Positions 34,323 through 43,347 of a DNA stretch of 64,000 nucleotides are shown piece after piece. The stretch spans positions 2,084,501 to 2,148,500 of the forward strand of contig NC_010003.1 of the NCBI RefSeq assembly GCF_000018605.1. Direction: 5' to 3'. Numbering within the stretch: position 1 is the first letter of the stretch; each line of letters starts with the position of its first letter. The notes beneath the pieces are model-generated. The model had not been told where the DNA came from, made no database searches, and worked only from the letters and a program-made list of their open reading frames with translations. The translations under genes were made by a program, and so were the position numbers. The DNA comes from Petrotoga mobilis SJ95. Lineage in GTDB: Bacteria; Thermotogota; Thermotogae; Petrotogales; Petrotogaceae.

Positions 34323-35755
34323 AATTGATATTTGAAAAATCAGTTAGCGGGAGAACATCATATTCGCTTCCTAAATTGGATGTCAAAGAATCTCAGATAG
34401 ATATACCAGAACATTTAGTTAGAAATGAAGCTCCGAATCTACCAGAACTTTACGAAGTTGATGTTGTTAGACATTACAATCAATTAGCCAGTCTAAACCA
34501 TTCGGTTGATAGAGGTTTTTATCCTTTGGGTTCTTGTACAATGAAATACAATCCTTTTCTGAATGAAGAGGCTGCATCTTTGAATGGATTCAAATTTATT
34601 CATCCCTATCAAGAGGAAAGTACAGTACAAGGTGCGTTGGAATTGATGTATGAATTACAAGAATTTCTCAAAGAGATAACAGGGATGGATTATGTTACCC
34701 TGCAGCCTGCTGCTGGTGCCCATGGGGAGCTTACAGGAATGCTTGTTATTAAGAAATATCTACAAGAAAATAATTTAGGTCATAAAAATGAAGTTATCAT
34801 ACCAGATTCCGCTCATGGTACGAATCCTGCATCTGCGGTAATGGCAGGGTTTGAAGTGGTTAAAGTTAATTCGAATAATGAGGGAAGAGTCGATTTAGAT
34901 CATTTGAAATCTTTAGTGAATGAAAATACTGCCGCTATTATGCTCACAAACCCAAATACTTTGGGATTGTTTGAAAAAGATATTCTGAAGATATCTGATT
35001 TGATGCATAAAAACAATGCCTTGTTGTACTACGATGGGGCGAATTTAAACGCAATAATGGGAAAAGTAAGACCTGGAGATAATGGTTTCGATGTTGTTCA
35101 TCTAAATCTACACAAAACATTTTCCACCCCTCATGGAATGGGGGGACCTGGGAGTGGTCCTATAGCGGTAAAGTCTTTTTTAAAAGAGTATTTGCCTAAA
35201 CCTATTGTGGGTATGAAAGAAAGTGGGGAATATTATTTTGATTATGATATCCCTAAAAGCATTGGTAAAGTACGTAGCTTTTATGGTAATTTTTTAGTAC
35301 TAATCAAAGCATACACTTACATATTATCAATGGGCAAAGAAGGTTTGAAGAAGGTAAGTGAACTTGCAACTTTAAATGCGAATTATTTGAAAGAGAAGTT
35401 GTCGAAATTTTTAGACGTTGCTTATCCAGATGTCTGTAAGCATGAGTTTGTAATAAAAGGGACTTCGTTGAAAGATTATGGTGTAAGCACACTGGATTTT
35501 GCAAAAAGGCTCTTAGATTATGGTATGCATCCTCCAACAGTTTATTTTCCTTTGATAGTGGATGAAGCAATGATGATCGAACCAACCGAAACTGAAAGCA
35601 AAGAAACCTTGGATGAAGTTGCTTCTATATATGAGAAAATCTTAGAAGAAGCCAGAAAAGAACCAGATAAGTTAAAAGAAGCTCCTTTGACTTTAACTAT
35701 TAAAAGATTGGACGAAATAAAAGCCAATAAGGATTTAAAGGTAAAATTTGAGTAG
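34319..35755 (+). CDS. gcvPB: Glycine dehydrogenase (decarboxylating) subunit 2
   Basis: PLP-carrying half of the P-protein, 478 residues from the ATG that overlaps the gcvPA stop. [11 protein letters not shown]-type motif ([15 protein letters not shown]), [21 protein letters not shown] and [21 protein letters not shown] with the PLP lysine at 266. All catalytic signatures are intact. Only 77 nt separate its stop from the end of the convergent Fur-type gene, with a shared terminator between. Confidence 0.97.
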   Translation: MKLIFEKSVSGRTSYSLPKLDVKESQIDIPEHLVRNEAPNLPELYEVDVVRHYNQLASLNHSVDRGFYPLGSCTMKYNPFLNEEAASLNGFKFIHPYQEESTVQGALELMYELQEFLKEITGMDYVTLQPAAGAHGELTGMLVIKKYLQENNLGHKNEVIIPDSAHGTNPASAVMAGFEVVKVNSNNEGRVDLDHLKSLVNENTAAIMLTNPNTLGLFEKDILKISDLMHKNNALLYYDGANLNAIMGKVRPGDNGFDVVHLNLHKTFSTPHGMGGPGSGPIAVKSFLKEYLPKPIVGMKESGEYYFDYDIPKSIGKVRSFYGNFLVLIKAYTYILSMGKEGLKKVSELATLNANYLKEKLSKFLDVAYPDVCKHEFVIKGTSLKDYGVSTLDFAKRLLDYGMHPPTVYFPLIVDEAMMIEPTETESKETLDEVASIYEKILEEARKEPDKLKEAPLTLTIKRLDEIKANKDLKVKFE

Positions 35756-35807
35756 GCGTTGATAAGTTGGGGATGAGAGTTGAAGGTATTTGTTATATTA
35801 AGTCAAA

Positions 35808-35849
35808 AAAACAGTGAGGCAAAAATATCGACTTACGCCTCACTGTTTT
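35808..35849. terminator. Bidirectional terminator between gcvPB and the Fur-type gene
   Basis: A 13-bp stem AAAACAGTGAGGC / GCCTCACTGTTTT has A/T flanks on both sides. The right arm overlaps the last codons of the minus-strand Fur-type gene, so the terminator is partly coding. Confidence 0.88.
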
Positions 35850-36306
35850 CTTGTTTTAAACATTCTCCACAGATTCCATAGAAAGTGATTTCAACAGAGT
35901 CGATTTTGTTATCTTTTAATTCTTCTTCAGTAAAAGTTTTAAAACTAATTAATTTCTTTTCATCTATGAAATTTAATTTATCTAACTCTATATCTTGCAC
36001 TTTTCCACAATTTTTGCAAATAAAATGCGCATGAGGGGTGATGTTAGAATCGTAATGAATTTTATTTTCAATTAAAATTTCTTTTACTAGTCCTGCATTT
36101 TCAAATAATTTTACAATGTTATACACTGAAGTGAAAGAAATCTGAGTTTCATTACTTTTTACTAACTTTTGATGCAATTGATCAATCGACGGATGTTCAT
36201 TAGAGTTAAAAAGCTCAAAGGCTACTTTGAATCTATTTGGAGTAACCTTAATCTTGTTATCTTTTAATATTTTGATTATACTATTTTTATCGTATTTAAT
36301 TTCCAA
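35833..36306 (-). CDS. Fur-family metalloregulator (PerR/Fur type)
   Basis: A 157-residue winged-helix repressor. The N-terminal helix-turn-helix region includes LKDNKIKVTPNRFKVAFELF and the recognition segment TQISFTSVYNIVKLFENAGLV. The dimerisation half has HAHFICKNCGKVQDIEL and CGECLKQ, a four-cysteine structural zinc site, plus His/Asp residues for a regulatory metal. Whether it responds to iron, peroxide or zinc cannot be told. TTG 36306 is preferred because AAGGTGG is 5 nt upstream; GTG 36315 would add three residues. It is divergent from pfkA. Confidence 0.92.
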   Translation of the reverse strand: MEIKYDKNSIIKILKDNKIKVTPNRFKVAFELFNSNEHPSIDQLHQKLVKSNETQISFTSVYNIVKLFENAGLVKEILIENKIHYDSNITPHAHFICKNCGKVQDIELDKLNFIDEKKLISFKTFTEEELKDNKIDSVEITFYGICGECLKQENSEA

Positions 36307-36409
36307 CTCTACCACCTTAGTTTAAATTATTTTACTGGTTAATTATAACACAAGATTTTAAAGAATTATTTGAATTATAGTGAAATTAACAATAGTGTCA
36401 AAAAACAAG

Positions 36410-36418
36410 TGATATAAT
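36410..36418 (+). promoter_or_regulatory. Extended -10 promoter of pfkA-pyk
   Basis: TGATATAAT lies about 142 nt before the pfkA start. The GC-rich element remnant at 36467-36500 lies between promoter and gene and so would be in the leader RNA. Confidence 0.65.
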
Positions 36419-36466
36419 AAAAAGGTAGCTTAAAGAGCAGAGAGCAAAGAATTGCGACCTTATATC

Positions 36467-36500
36467 TTAATGGGCAAGGATTGGGGCGACGGGGCGCTAA
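36467..36500 (+). repeat. Diverged GC-rich leader element ahead of pfkA
   Basis: It starts TTAATGGGCAAGG and ends in GGGGCGACGGGGCGCTAA, matching the end of the conserved terminal unit. It lies 59 nt before the pfkA GTG, within the distance range seen at the other loci. Confidence 0.65.
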
Positions 36501-36559
36501 ATGAATTTTGGGATTTCTAAATGAAGTATAAAATAATAAAGATTTTTAGGAGGGATACA

Positions 36560-37528
36560 GTGAGTGAGGTTAAAAAAATCGGTTTAATGACCAGTGGTGG
36601 AGATGCACCTGGAATGAACGCTGTTATTAGGGCTGTTACAAGAAGTGCAGTAGTGGAAAATATCGAAGTGTATGGGTTTTTGAGAGGATTTGCTGGTATT
36701 TTAGATAAAGAATATAAAAAACTAACATATTCAGATGTTGGTGGAATAATGGAAAGAGGGGGAACCATTTTAAGAACCTCTCGAGTACCAGAATTCAAAG
36801 TTCCTGAAGTTAGAAAAAAAGCTGCTGATATATTGAAGGATTTAGGTATAGATGTGTTAGTTATAATTGGGGGTAACGGGAGTCTTACTGGGGGAAAGTT
36901 GCTAGCAGAAGAACAAGGGATATCTGTAGTAGGCGTACCGGCTTCTATAGACAACGATATTGCATATACCGATATGAGCATAGGTGTTGATACCTGTCTT
37001 AACACAGTAGTTGATGCCATGCAAAAGTTAAAAGATACCGCTTCTTCCCACGAAAGGGCTTTTATCGTCGAAGTTATGGGAAGGACATCTGGATACATAG
37101 CGTTGATGTCAGGTCTTGCTATAGGTGCGGAAGCTATAATAATACCAGAAGTTCCCACCGATTACGATGCTTTAGCAGAAAAAATGTGGGATGAAAGAAA
37201 AAGGGGTAAGATTAATTCAATAGTCGTTGTTGCGGAGGGATCTGCCAGCGCCTATACAGTCGCCAGACATTTAGAAAATAGAATTGGTTTTGAAACGCGT
37301 ATAACAATTTTAGGCCATATTCAAAGAGGGGGTTCTCCTACTGCATTCGATAGAATTTTGGCTTCGAGAATGGGGAACGAAGTAGTAAAATCAATTAAAG
37401 ACGGAAATTTTAACGTGATGGTGGGCTTGAGTAAAAACGATTTAATAAGAACACCTCTTGAAAAAGTGCTTTCTGAAAATAATAAATTGGATATGGAGAT
37501 TGTAAAGCTGGCAGGGATTTTATCCTAG
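36560..37528 (+). CDS. pfkA: 6-phosphofructokinase
   Basis: Phosphorylates fructose 6-phosphate in glycolysis. The product has 322 residues from GTG 36560, with AGGAGGG upstream; this gives the usual bacterial PfkA length, while the frame upstream is unrelated. [19 protein letters not shown] is the nucleotide-binding start. The catalytic loop reads PASIDND instead of the commoner PGTIDND, and the GGDGS loop reads GGNGS (N106), an Asp-to-Asn change at a magnesium-binding position. [13 protein letters not shown] and [14 protein letters not shown] are normal. ATP is the likely donor. pyk follows, so these are two glycolytic kinases in one unit. Confidence 0.95.
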   Translation: MSEVKKIGLMTSGGDAPGMNAVIRAVTRSAVVENIEVYGFLRGFAGILDKEYKKLTYSDVGGIMERGGTILRTSRVPEFKVPEVRKKAADILKDLGIDVLVIIGGNGSLTGGKLLAEEQGISVVGVPASIDNDIAYTDMSIGVDTCLNTVVDAMQKLKDTASSHERAFIVEVMGRTSGYIALMSGLAIGAEAIIIPEVPTDYDALAEKMWDERKRGKINSIVVVAEGSASAYTVARHLENRIGFETRITILGHIQRGGSPTAFDRILASRMGNEVVKSIKDGNFNVMVGLSKNDLIRTPLEKVLSENNKLDMEIVKLAGILS

Positions 37529-37537
37529 GGCGTTCAA

Positions 37538-37557
37538 GGGGTAAACCCCTTGAAAAT
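37538..37557 (+). other. Hairpin between pfkA and pyk
   Basis: CAAGGGG / CCCCTTG closes on a four-base loop (TAAA) in the 108-nt gap, with no T-run. It could stabilise or separate the two messages; the same gap then holds AGGAGG for pyk. Confidence 0.5.
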
Positions 37558-37636
37558 TCCCAAGGCATGGAATCTAAAAAAAAGATGTAATTTGGGAAGA
37601 AACACCCAAAAGTTACGCATCTTTAGGAGGATAGTT

Positions 37637-39073
37637 ATGAACGAAAAAATAGAAAATAAAAAGACGAGAATCGTTTGCACAATTGGTCCAGCTACACAAG
37701 ATGAAACGATGATAAAAAAATTGATAAATGCAGGAATGAATGTAGCAAGATTGAATACTTCTCACGATACCATTGCTGATCATGAGAAAAGAGTAAATTT
37801 AATAAAGAAGATACGAAAAGATTTGAACATACCTTTTGCCATTTTACTCGATTTAGAAGGTCCTAAGATTCGTACGGGCAAATTTGAGACGGATCAAGTA
37901 ATGTTGGAAGAGGGACAGAAATTTATTTTGACTATCGAGGAGATCGTTGGCAACAAAGAAAGGGTGAGTATAAATTATCGAGAATTACCTAAAGAAGTTA
38001 AAAAAGGAGATTTTATTCTTCTTGATGATGGAAAAATTCGACTTGTAGTCGTTAGCAGTAACGAAAAAGAAATTGTTACGAAGGTTGTAACCGGTGGCAG
38101 TATCACTCACAGAAGAGGGATAAACGTTCCTGGAATAGATATCAGTTTGCCACCTTTAACAGAAAAAGATATGGAGTATTTAAACAAGGCTGTAGAATGG
38201 AACGTAGATTATATAGCACAATCTTTTGTTAGAAAAGCTGAAGATATCACTAGAACGAGGAGAATTCTAACGGAATTGGGTATGCCCGATCTCCCCATTA
38301 TCGCTAAAATCGAAACATTACAAGCTCTAGACAACCTTGAATCGATCATTGAAGAAGCTGATGGGGTAATGGTCGCAAGAGGAGATTTGGGTGTTGAAGC
38401 ACCAGTTGAACAAATACCTTTACTTCAAAAGAGAATAATAGAGATTGCAAATACAATGGCAAAGCCTGCTATAACAGCTACCCAAATGCTTGAAAGTATG
38501 GTTAACAATCCTTTTCCTACAAGAGCAGAAGCTACTGATATAGCTAATGCTATATTAGATGGGACGGATGCAGTTATGTTGTCTGAAGAAACGTCGATTG
38601 GGAAATACCCTGAACAAGCTGTCAAAGTTATGGCTAATGTAGCTAAAGAAACCGAAAAAATACTAGAAGAGTACTACTACAAATTTGATTATTCAACATA
38701 CGGTGGTGGAGATCCCGCTACCAATTCGATAACGATGTCTGCAATAAAAATTGCCGAGCAATTAGGAATTGATGTTATAGTTGCCACCACTTATAGTGGT
38801 TATACGGCAAGAGCTTTGTCTAGGTTCAGAAGAAATATTAAAATAGTTGCTGCATCTCCAAGGATAACTACTTATCATCGATTGGCATTGATATGGGGAG
38901 TCACCCCCGTTATCATGCAAAAATTTACCGACACAGATAATATGTTGGAGAGCGTTAGCAATATCGTAAAATCTTTAGATTTTGGTGTATCAGGAGAAAA
39001 TATCATAGTGACGGCTGGGATTCCCTATGGTTTCTCCAGTAAAACCAATCTCTTAAAGGTTCATGAGATATGA
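37637..39073 (+). CDS. pyk: Pyruvate kinase
   Basis: Makes ATP and pyruvate from phosphoenolpyruvate. 478 residues from ATG 37637 (AGGAGG upstream). TRIVCTIGPATQDE, NVARLNTSHD (usually N-x-S-H; R and N for PEP/ATP are present), DLEGPKIRTG, IIAKIETLQALDN with the catalytic Lys, MVARGDLGVE, and TQMLESM are all there. The C-terminal allosteric domain is present and there is no extra PEP-utiliser domain. Its TGA stop is part of the -10 box of the next gene. Confidence 0.96.
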   Translation: MNEKIENKKTRIVCTIGPATQDETMIKKLINAGMNVARLNTSHDTIADHEKRVNLIKKIRKDLNIPFAILLDLEGPKIRTGKFETDQVMLEEGQKFILTIEEIVGNKERVSINYRELPKEVKKGDFILLDDGKIRLVVVSSNEKEIVTKVVTGGSITHRRGINVPGIDISLPPLTEKDMEYLNKAVEWNVDYIAQSFVRKAEDITRTRRILTELGMPDLPIIAKIETLQALDNLESIIEEADGVMVARGDLGVEAPVEQIPLLQKRIIEIANTMAKPAITATQMLESMVNNPFPTRAEATDIANAILDGTDAVMLSEETSIGKYPEQAVKVMANVAKETEKILEEYYYKFDYSTYGGGDPATNSITMSAIKIAEQLGIDVIVATTYSGYTARALSRFRRNIKIVAASPRITTYHRLALIWGVTPVIMQKFTDTDNMLESVSNIVKSLDFGVSGENIIVTAGIPYGFSSKTNLLKVHEI

Positions 39074-39079
39074 TATAAT
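39071..39079 (+). promoter_or_regulatory. Extended -10 promoter of hslU, overlapping the pyk stop codon
   Basis: TGATATAAT: its first three bases are the stop codon of pyk. The ATG of hslU is 39 nt downstream. Confidence 0.55.
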
Positions 39080-39117
39080 TAATACATTAGTAAAAATTTA
39101 TTTTTGAGGTGATTTTT

Positions 39118-40527
39118 ATGAATAAAATAGATGAATTAACTCCAAAAAAAGTTGTAGAAAAATTGGATAACTATATAATCGGTCAAAAGGAAGCAAAGAA
39201 ACAAGTTGCTATCGCTTTGAGAAATAGAATTAGACGGTTGTCTCTATCAGAAGATGTTAGAAAAGATGTTATACCAAAAAATATTCTGATGATAGGTTCT
39301 ACCGGTGTTGGAAAGACTGAGATTGCTAGAAGATTAGCAGAGGTTGCCAATGCACCATTTGTGAAGGTTGAAGCTACAAGGTTTACCGAAGTTGGATATG
39401 TTGGAAAGAATGTAGAAAGTATGGTCAGAGAATTGGTTGATTCTTCAGTCAATATGGTTAAAAAAGAAATGATGGAAGAAGTTAAAGATAAAGCTCAAAG
39501 GCTCGTAGAAGAAAGAATAGTAGAAGTACTCGTGCCTTCAAAGAAAAGAGCAAAAGCTCAGCCCTCATTTATGGATGTGATGCAACTTTTCAATCAAAAC
39601 GCTGAATATTCCCAAAATAAGGACTACGATGAAAATGAAGACGAAAATATAAGAAGAAGAAGAGAGGAATTATTGGAAAAATTAAGAAACGGCGAATTAG
39701 AGGATGTAGAAATAGAAGTAGAAGTCGAGGAACAATCTTCCCCAATGTTTGCTGGATTAGGACCTGAGTTAGAAGACATGGGTATTCAGTTTGGAGAAAT
39801 GTTTCAAAATCTTATGCCTAAGAAGAAAAAAAGAAGGCGAATGAAGATTTCTGAAGCGAGGAAGGTTTTGGAGCCTATTGAATCGGAAAAATTGATTGAT
39901 CAAGATAAATTAATTCAAGAAGGAGTAAGTAGAGCCGAAAATAGTGGCATAATTTTCATCGATGAGATCGATAAAATTACATCCAAAGGTGTTTCTTCAG
40001 GACCCGATGTATCCAGAGAAGGTGTTCAAAGAGATTTGTTGCCAATAGTTGAAGGGACAACCGTCATGACAAAGTATGGTTCTATTAGTACTGATTATAT
40101 ATTGTTTATAGCTGCTGGTGCATTCAGTGAGGCTAAACCTTCGGATCTGATTCCTGAGCTTCAAGGTAGATTCCCAATTAGAGCAGAATTATCAGATTTG
40201 ACTAAGGAAGACTTTATTAGAATACTAACCCAGCCAAAAAATGCAATACTAAAACAGTATCAGTACTTACTTCAAACCGATGGTGTGAAAATTGAGTTCA
40301 CTGAAGATGGTGTTGAAAGAATGGCAGATATCGCCTTTGAGCTGAACGAAAAAGTTGAAAATATTGGAGCGAGAAGACTTTACACTGTAGTCGAAAAAGT
40401 TCTTGAAGAGGTTTCTTTTGAAGCCCCCGCATCAGGAGAATGGGAATTGAAAATTGATAGCAATTATGTAGATCTAAGACTTGGTAAAGTATATGGTGAT
40501 GAAGATCTTAGAGAATATATCCTTTGA
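39118..40527 (+). CDS. hslU: HslU (ClpY) AAA+ unfoldase
   Basis: ATPase ring that feeds proteins into the HslV peptidase. 469 residues from ATG 39118 (TGAGGTG upstream). LTPKKVVEKLDNYIIGQKEAKK is the N-terminal marker, Walker A GSTGVGKT is at 60-67, the pore-type motif EVGYVGKNVES follows, Walker B is IIFIDEIDK, and sensor 2 GARRLYTV is near the end. The inserted I-domain (about 120-240) is rich in Glu and Arg. No hslV gene is next to it: upstream is pyk and downstream are potassium transporter genes. Confidence 0.96.
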   Translation: MNKIDELTPKKVVEKLDNYIIGQKEAKKQVAIALRNRIRRLSLSEDVRKDVIPKNILMIGSTGVGKTEIARRLAEVANAPFVKVEATRFTEVGYVGKNVESMVRELVDSSVNMVKKEMMEEVKDKAQRLVEERIVEVLVPSKKRAKAQPSFMDVMQLFNQNAEYSQNKDYDENEDENIRRRREELLEKLRNGELEDVEIEVEVEEQSSPMFAGLGPELEDMGIQFGEMFQNLMPKKKKRRRMKISEARKVLEPIESEKLIDQDKLIQEGVSRAENSGIIFIDEIDKITSKGVSSGPDVSREGVQRDLLPIVEGTTVMTKYGSISTDYILFIAAGAFSEAKPSDLIPELQGRFPIRAELSDLTKEDFIRILTQPKNAILKQYQYLLQTDGVKIEFTEDGVERMADIAFELNEKVENIGARRLYTVVEKVLEEVSFEAPASGEWELKIDSNYVDLRLGKVYGDEDLREYIL

Positions 40528-40587
40528 TGGACGGTAGTGAGCTAGTAAATTGTATATTTCAATAATATTTTTTGGAAGTGAGGACAT

Positions 40588-41022
40588 ATGCGATTAAATA
40601 ATTCCAAACTCATAATTATAATAGGTTGTGGAAGGTTGGGTTCTGAATTAGCTTTGAAATTAAGTAAAGCTTACAATGTTGTAGTTCTTGATAAAGAAGA
40701 ATCATCTTTTGAAAGGTTATCAAAAAGGAACTTTACCGGTTTCACAAGAGTTATTGACACAAGCGATATGGCTGCGTTAAAGGATGTGAATATTGAAAAA
40801 GCTCACATGGTTTATATTGTCACTCCCGATGACAATTTAAATTTTATGTTGGCTTATGGAATTAAAAAATTAAATTCGGGAGTAAGAATAGCCGCAAGGG
40901 TGAACGACCCTTTGAAGAAATCAATTTTTATAAAGGCAGGATTGAATTTATTTTGTCCCATTGAGGATTCAGTAATGGATTTAGTTGAGGAATTGGAGAA
41001 GGAAGTAGTTAAGTATGAGTAG
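40588..41022 (+). CDS. TrkA-N/RCK-domain potassium uptake regulator
   Basis: A 144-residue single RCK domain (KtrA/TrkA N-terminal type) with IIIIGCGRLGSELALKLS, the NAD(H)- or nucleotide-binding loop, and the acidic residue in VVVLDKEE. It lacks a TrkA-C domain. The next gene supplies a second RCK protein with a TrkA-C-like tail. It overlaps that gene by 8 nt. Confidence 0.9.
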   Translation: MRLNNSKLIIIIGCGRLGSELALKLSKAYNVVVLDKEESSFERLSKRNFTGFTRVIDTSDMAALKDVNIEKAHMVYIVTPDDNLNFMLAYGIKKLNSGVRIAARVNDPLKKSIFIKAGLNLFCPIEDSVMDLVEELEKEVVKYE

Positions 41023-41689
41023 AATTTTTTATATCATAGAGGGAAAGATATTAGCCTATTCTTTAGCTAAAAAATTACTCTTATTGGGTAATCAGGTTTA
41101 CTATGTGAGTCAAAATAAGGAAAATTTGGAGATTTTAGATGGATTAAAGGTAAATTTTCCGGCTCTTGAGCTCGTCAAGCAAGATCCCACCGATATCAAA
41201 TGGATAGAAAATTTGGATCTAAATAAAAAAGTAGAAGCCTTAATAATAATCTCTGAGGATGACGCATTGAATTTTGTTGTATCTTGGCTGTTGAGAGAAT
41301 ATTATGAAGATATAAAGATAATCTCTCTAGTCAATGCAACAGAAAACGAAACTATTTTCAAAGGTATTAATGTCGAAACTCTAGTTCCAATTTCTTGGAT
41401 GCAAAAAATAATAGAATCTTCTTTGATTCATGAAGATATTACCGATTTTTTCAATCCCTATGTGGAGAAGTTATCCATTTTGGAACTCACTATACTTGAA
41501 GATGATAAAGCGGTAAATAAAAAACTGAAGGAATTAAATATACCTCAGAATTCAATAATTGGAGTTTTGATAAGAGAAGACGGAGATATAATGGTTCCTC
41601 AAGGTGAAACAATTATTTATAAAGGAGATAGATTGATCGTTCTGGCTTTAAAAGAACAAGCTGACGATGTTATAGAAACGTTAAAATAG
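41015..41689 (+). CDS. Second TrkA-like protein (RCK_N plus TrkA-C)
   Basis: A 224-residue protein. The N-terminal Rossmann-like half (FYIIEGKILAYSLAKKLLLLGNQVYYVS) is diverged: the glycine-rich loop reads EGKILAYS instead of GxGxxG, so nucleotide binding is doubtful. The C-terminal 80 residues (LSILELTILEDDKAVNKKLKEL, GDIMVPQGETIIYKGDRLIVLAL) are a standard TrkA-C domain. With the preceding gene it may form a heteromeric gating ring on the TrkH-type pore encoded next, 10 nt downstream. Confidence 0.87.
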   Translation: MSRIFYIIEGKILAYSLAKKLLLLGNQVYYVSQNKENLEILDGLKVNFPALELVKQDPTDIKWIENLDLNKKVEALIIISEDDALNFVVSWLLREYYEDIKIISLVNATENETIFKGINVETLVPISWMQKIIESSLIHEDITDFFNPYVEKLSILELTILEDDKAVNKKLKELNIPQNSIIGVLIREDGDIMVPQGETIIYKGDRLIVLALKEQADDVIETLK

Positions 41690-41699
41690 AGGTGATCAA

Positions 41700-43244
41700 G
41701 TGCCTTCTTACACATATTTTTTAAAATTAAGGTATAAAGCTATTTTTAGAAATACAGGAAATATTATAATAGGTCTTTCAGTTTTGATACTTTTAGTGGG
41801 TTCTACGGCTTTTATTTATGATTCATTTAAAGATTTTCTACCATTTTTGATTACGGGGATATTGTCCTTTCTTAGCGGTGGGATGTTTCGCTTCATTGGA
41901 AGTGGAGAAAAAAGAAAAGAATTAAATACACAGGATGCTGTGGTCACAGTTTTTTTTGTTTGGACACTCGCTATATTCCTTTCTTCTCTGCCTTTTATTT
42001 TTTCTGGTGAATTGAATTTTTCACAAGCGGTTTTCGAATCCACAAGTGGCTGGACAACGACGGGGCTTTCGATGTTTTCTGATGTGGAAGTACTACCCCG
42101 GTCTATTTTAATATGGCGCTCGGTGATGCAATTTATTGGTGGAGCTGGTTTTGCTATAATTACTGTAATCATAGCTGGTACTATGGGGGTTGGCATATAT
42201 CAAGCAGAAGGAAGAAGTGATAATTTAGTTCCAAATTTGAGGGAATCAGCTAGGATTATTCTTAGAATCTATTTAAGTTGGGCGGTTATAGGTGTTCTGC
42301 TTTTGATGTTTGTAGGAAAACTCTCTTTTTTTGACGCCTTTAACCATACATTAACCGGCTTGGCTACAGGAGGATTTTCTACAAAAAATTTTAGTATAGG
42401 TTCTTTTGGTAGCTTGAAGGTAGAAATAATTATCATGTTGCTTATGATTATGGGCGGAACCGGGTTTGGAGTCCATTATGCTGGTTTATTAATGATTAGA
42501 AATTTTATTAGGAATCGCAGAGACTATCGGTCCAAAAAAATTTCTTTACTTGAATTAAGAGAAAAAATTAAATCTGAGCCTTTTTTAAAAAATCCCGAAA
42601 TTAAGACCATGTTCATAATTTTAGTTATTTCCTTTTTGCTGCTTTTTGCTTTTACAACAGTTGAAATTTACGGAGTTGGAAATGGTTTAGTTCATTCTGC
42701 GTTTCAGAGTATTTCAGCTTTAACAGGTACGGGTTTTTCAACCGTAGCTTTTTCAAACTGGAATTATTTCGGATTGTTAATTTTGACAATATTGATGATC
42801 TTAGGCGGAATGATGGATTCCACATCAGGCGGTTTAAAATTATTCAGGGTATATATCGCTTTCAAATTGATAATTAACCAGATCAAAGAATTTTTTAAAC
42901 CCTCTGGAACCACTTTTTACATAGAAGTATATAAAGGGGTATCAAGAAAGAAAATTGATCTTAACTCAATAAAAAATGTATTAGTAGTCTTTACAATGTA
43001 TTTTATCACTTATTTTATTGGCGTTTTTATATTGTTGGCTTATGGGTATCCGCTTCATAACGCGTTGTTTGAGTATGCTTCGACTTTATCTGCTGTTGGA
43101 CTTTCTACAGGTATTACTTCTAATCAAGCTCCCGTAGGAGTGATTTGGACTCAAACATTAGGAATGTATTTAGGGCGTCTGGAATTTTTCGTCATTATAA
43201 ATGCACTTATAAAATTGTTTAAAGATTTGAGAGATATTTTTTAA
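41700..43244 (+). CDS. TrkH/KtrB-family potassium uptake pore
   Basis: A 514-residue membrane protein with about ten segments and four selectivity-filter-like repeats: FESTSGWTTTGLSMF, LTGLATGGFSTKNFS, FQSISALTGTGFSTV and ASTLSAVGLSTGI. The filter glycines are present in all four. GTG start with GAGGTGA upstream. Last gene of the potassium uptake operon; it ends ahead of a bidirectional terminator. Confidence 0.94.
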   Translation: MPSYTYFLKLRYKAIFRNTGNIIIGLSVLILLVGSTAFIYDSFKDFLPFLITGILSFLSGGMFRFIGSGEKRKELNTQDAVVTVFFVWTLAIFLSSLPFIFSGELNFSQAVFESTSGWTTTGLSMFSDVEVLPRSILIWRSVMQFIGGAGFAIITVIIAGTMGVGIYQAEGRSDNLVPNLRESARIILRIYLSWAVIGVLLLMFVGKLSFFDAFNHTLTGLATGGFSTKNFSIGSFGSLKVEIIIMLLMIMGGTGFGVHYAGLLMIRNFIRNRRDYRSKKISLLELREKIKSEPFLKNPEIKTMFIILVISFLLLFAFTTVEIYGVGNGLVHSAFQSISALTGTGFSTVAFSNWNYFGLLILTILMILGGMMDSTSGGLKLFRVYIAFKLIINQIKEFFKPSGTTFYIEVYKGVSRKKIDLNSIKNVLVVFTMYFITYFIGVFILLAYGYPLHNALFEYASTLSAVGLSTGITSNQAPVGVIWTQTLGMYLGRLEFFVIINALIKLFKDLRDIF

Positions 43245-43257
43245 AAAATATGCTTTA

Positions 43258-43292
43258 ATACTTGAACGATCTTTTGTTTTTCATATTAAAAA
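43258..43292 (+). repeat. Left copy of a 35-bp imperfect direct repeat
   Basis: It starts AATACTTGAACGA and contains TTTTCATAT. It matches 47838-47872 at 29 of 35 positions. The two copies bracket the sugar ABC transporter/ROK module. Confidence 0.55.
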
Positions 43293-43314
43293 AAACAAAT
43301 TTAGGAAGATAAAA

Positions 43315-43345
43315 AATACCCGCCATCTATAATTAGGCGGGTTTA
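43315..43345. terminator. Bidirectional intrinsic terminator
   Basis: A CCCGCC / GGCGGG stem with A/T-rich flanks lies between the convergent trkH-like gene (+) and the ABC transporter operon (-). Confidence 0.82.
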
Positions 43346-43347
43346 TT

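Noticed and set aside
36517-37158. 213-codon minus-strand frame opposite pfkA
   Set aside because: A shadow frame of a strongly conserved gene, with no ribosome site and low-complexity Ser/Ile/Pro composition.
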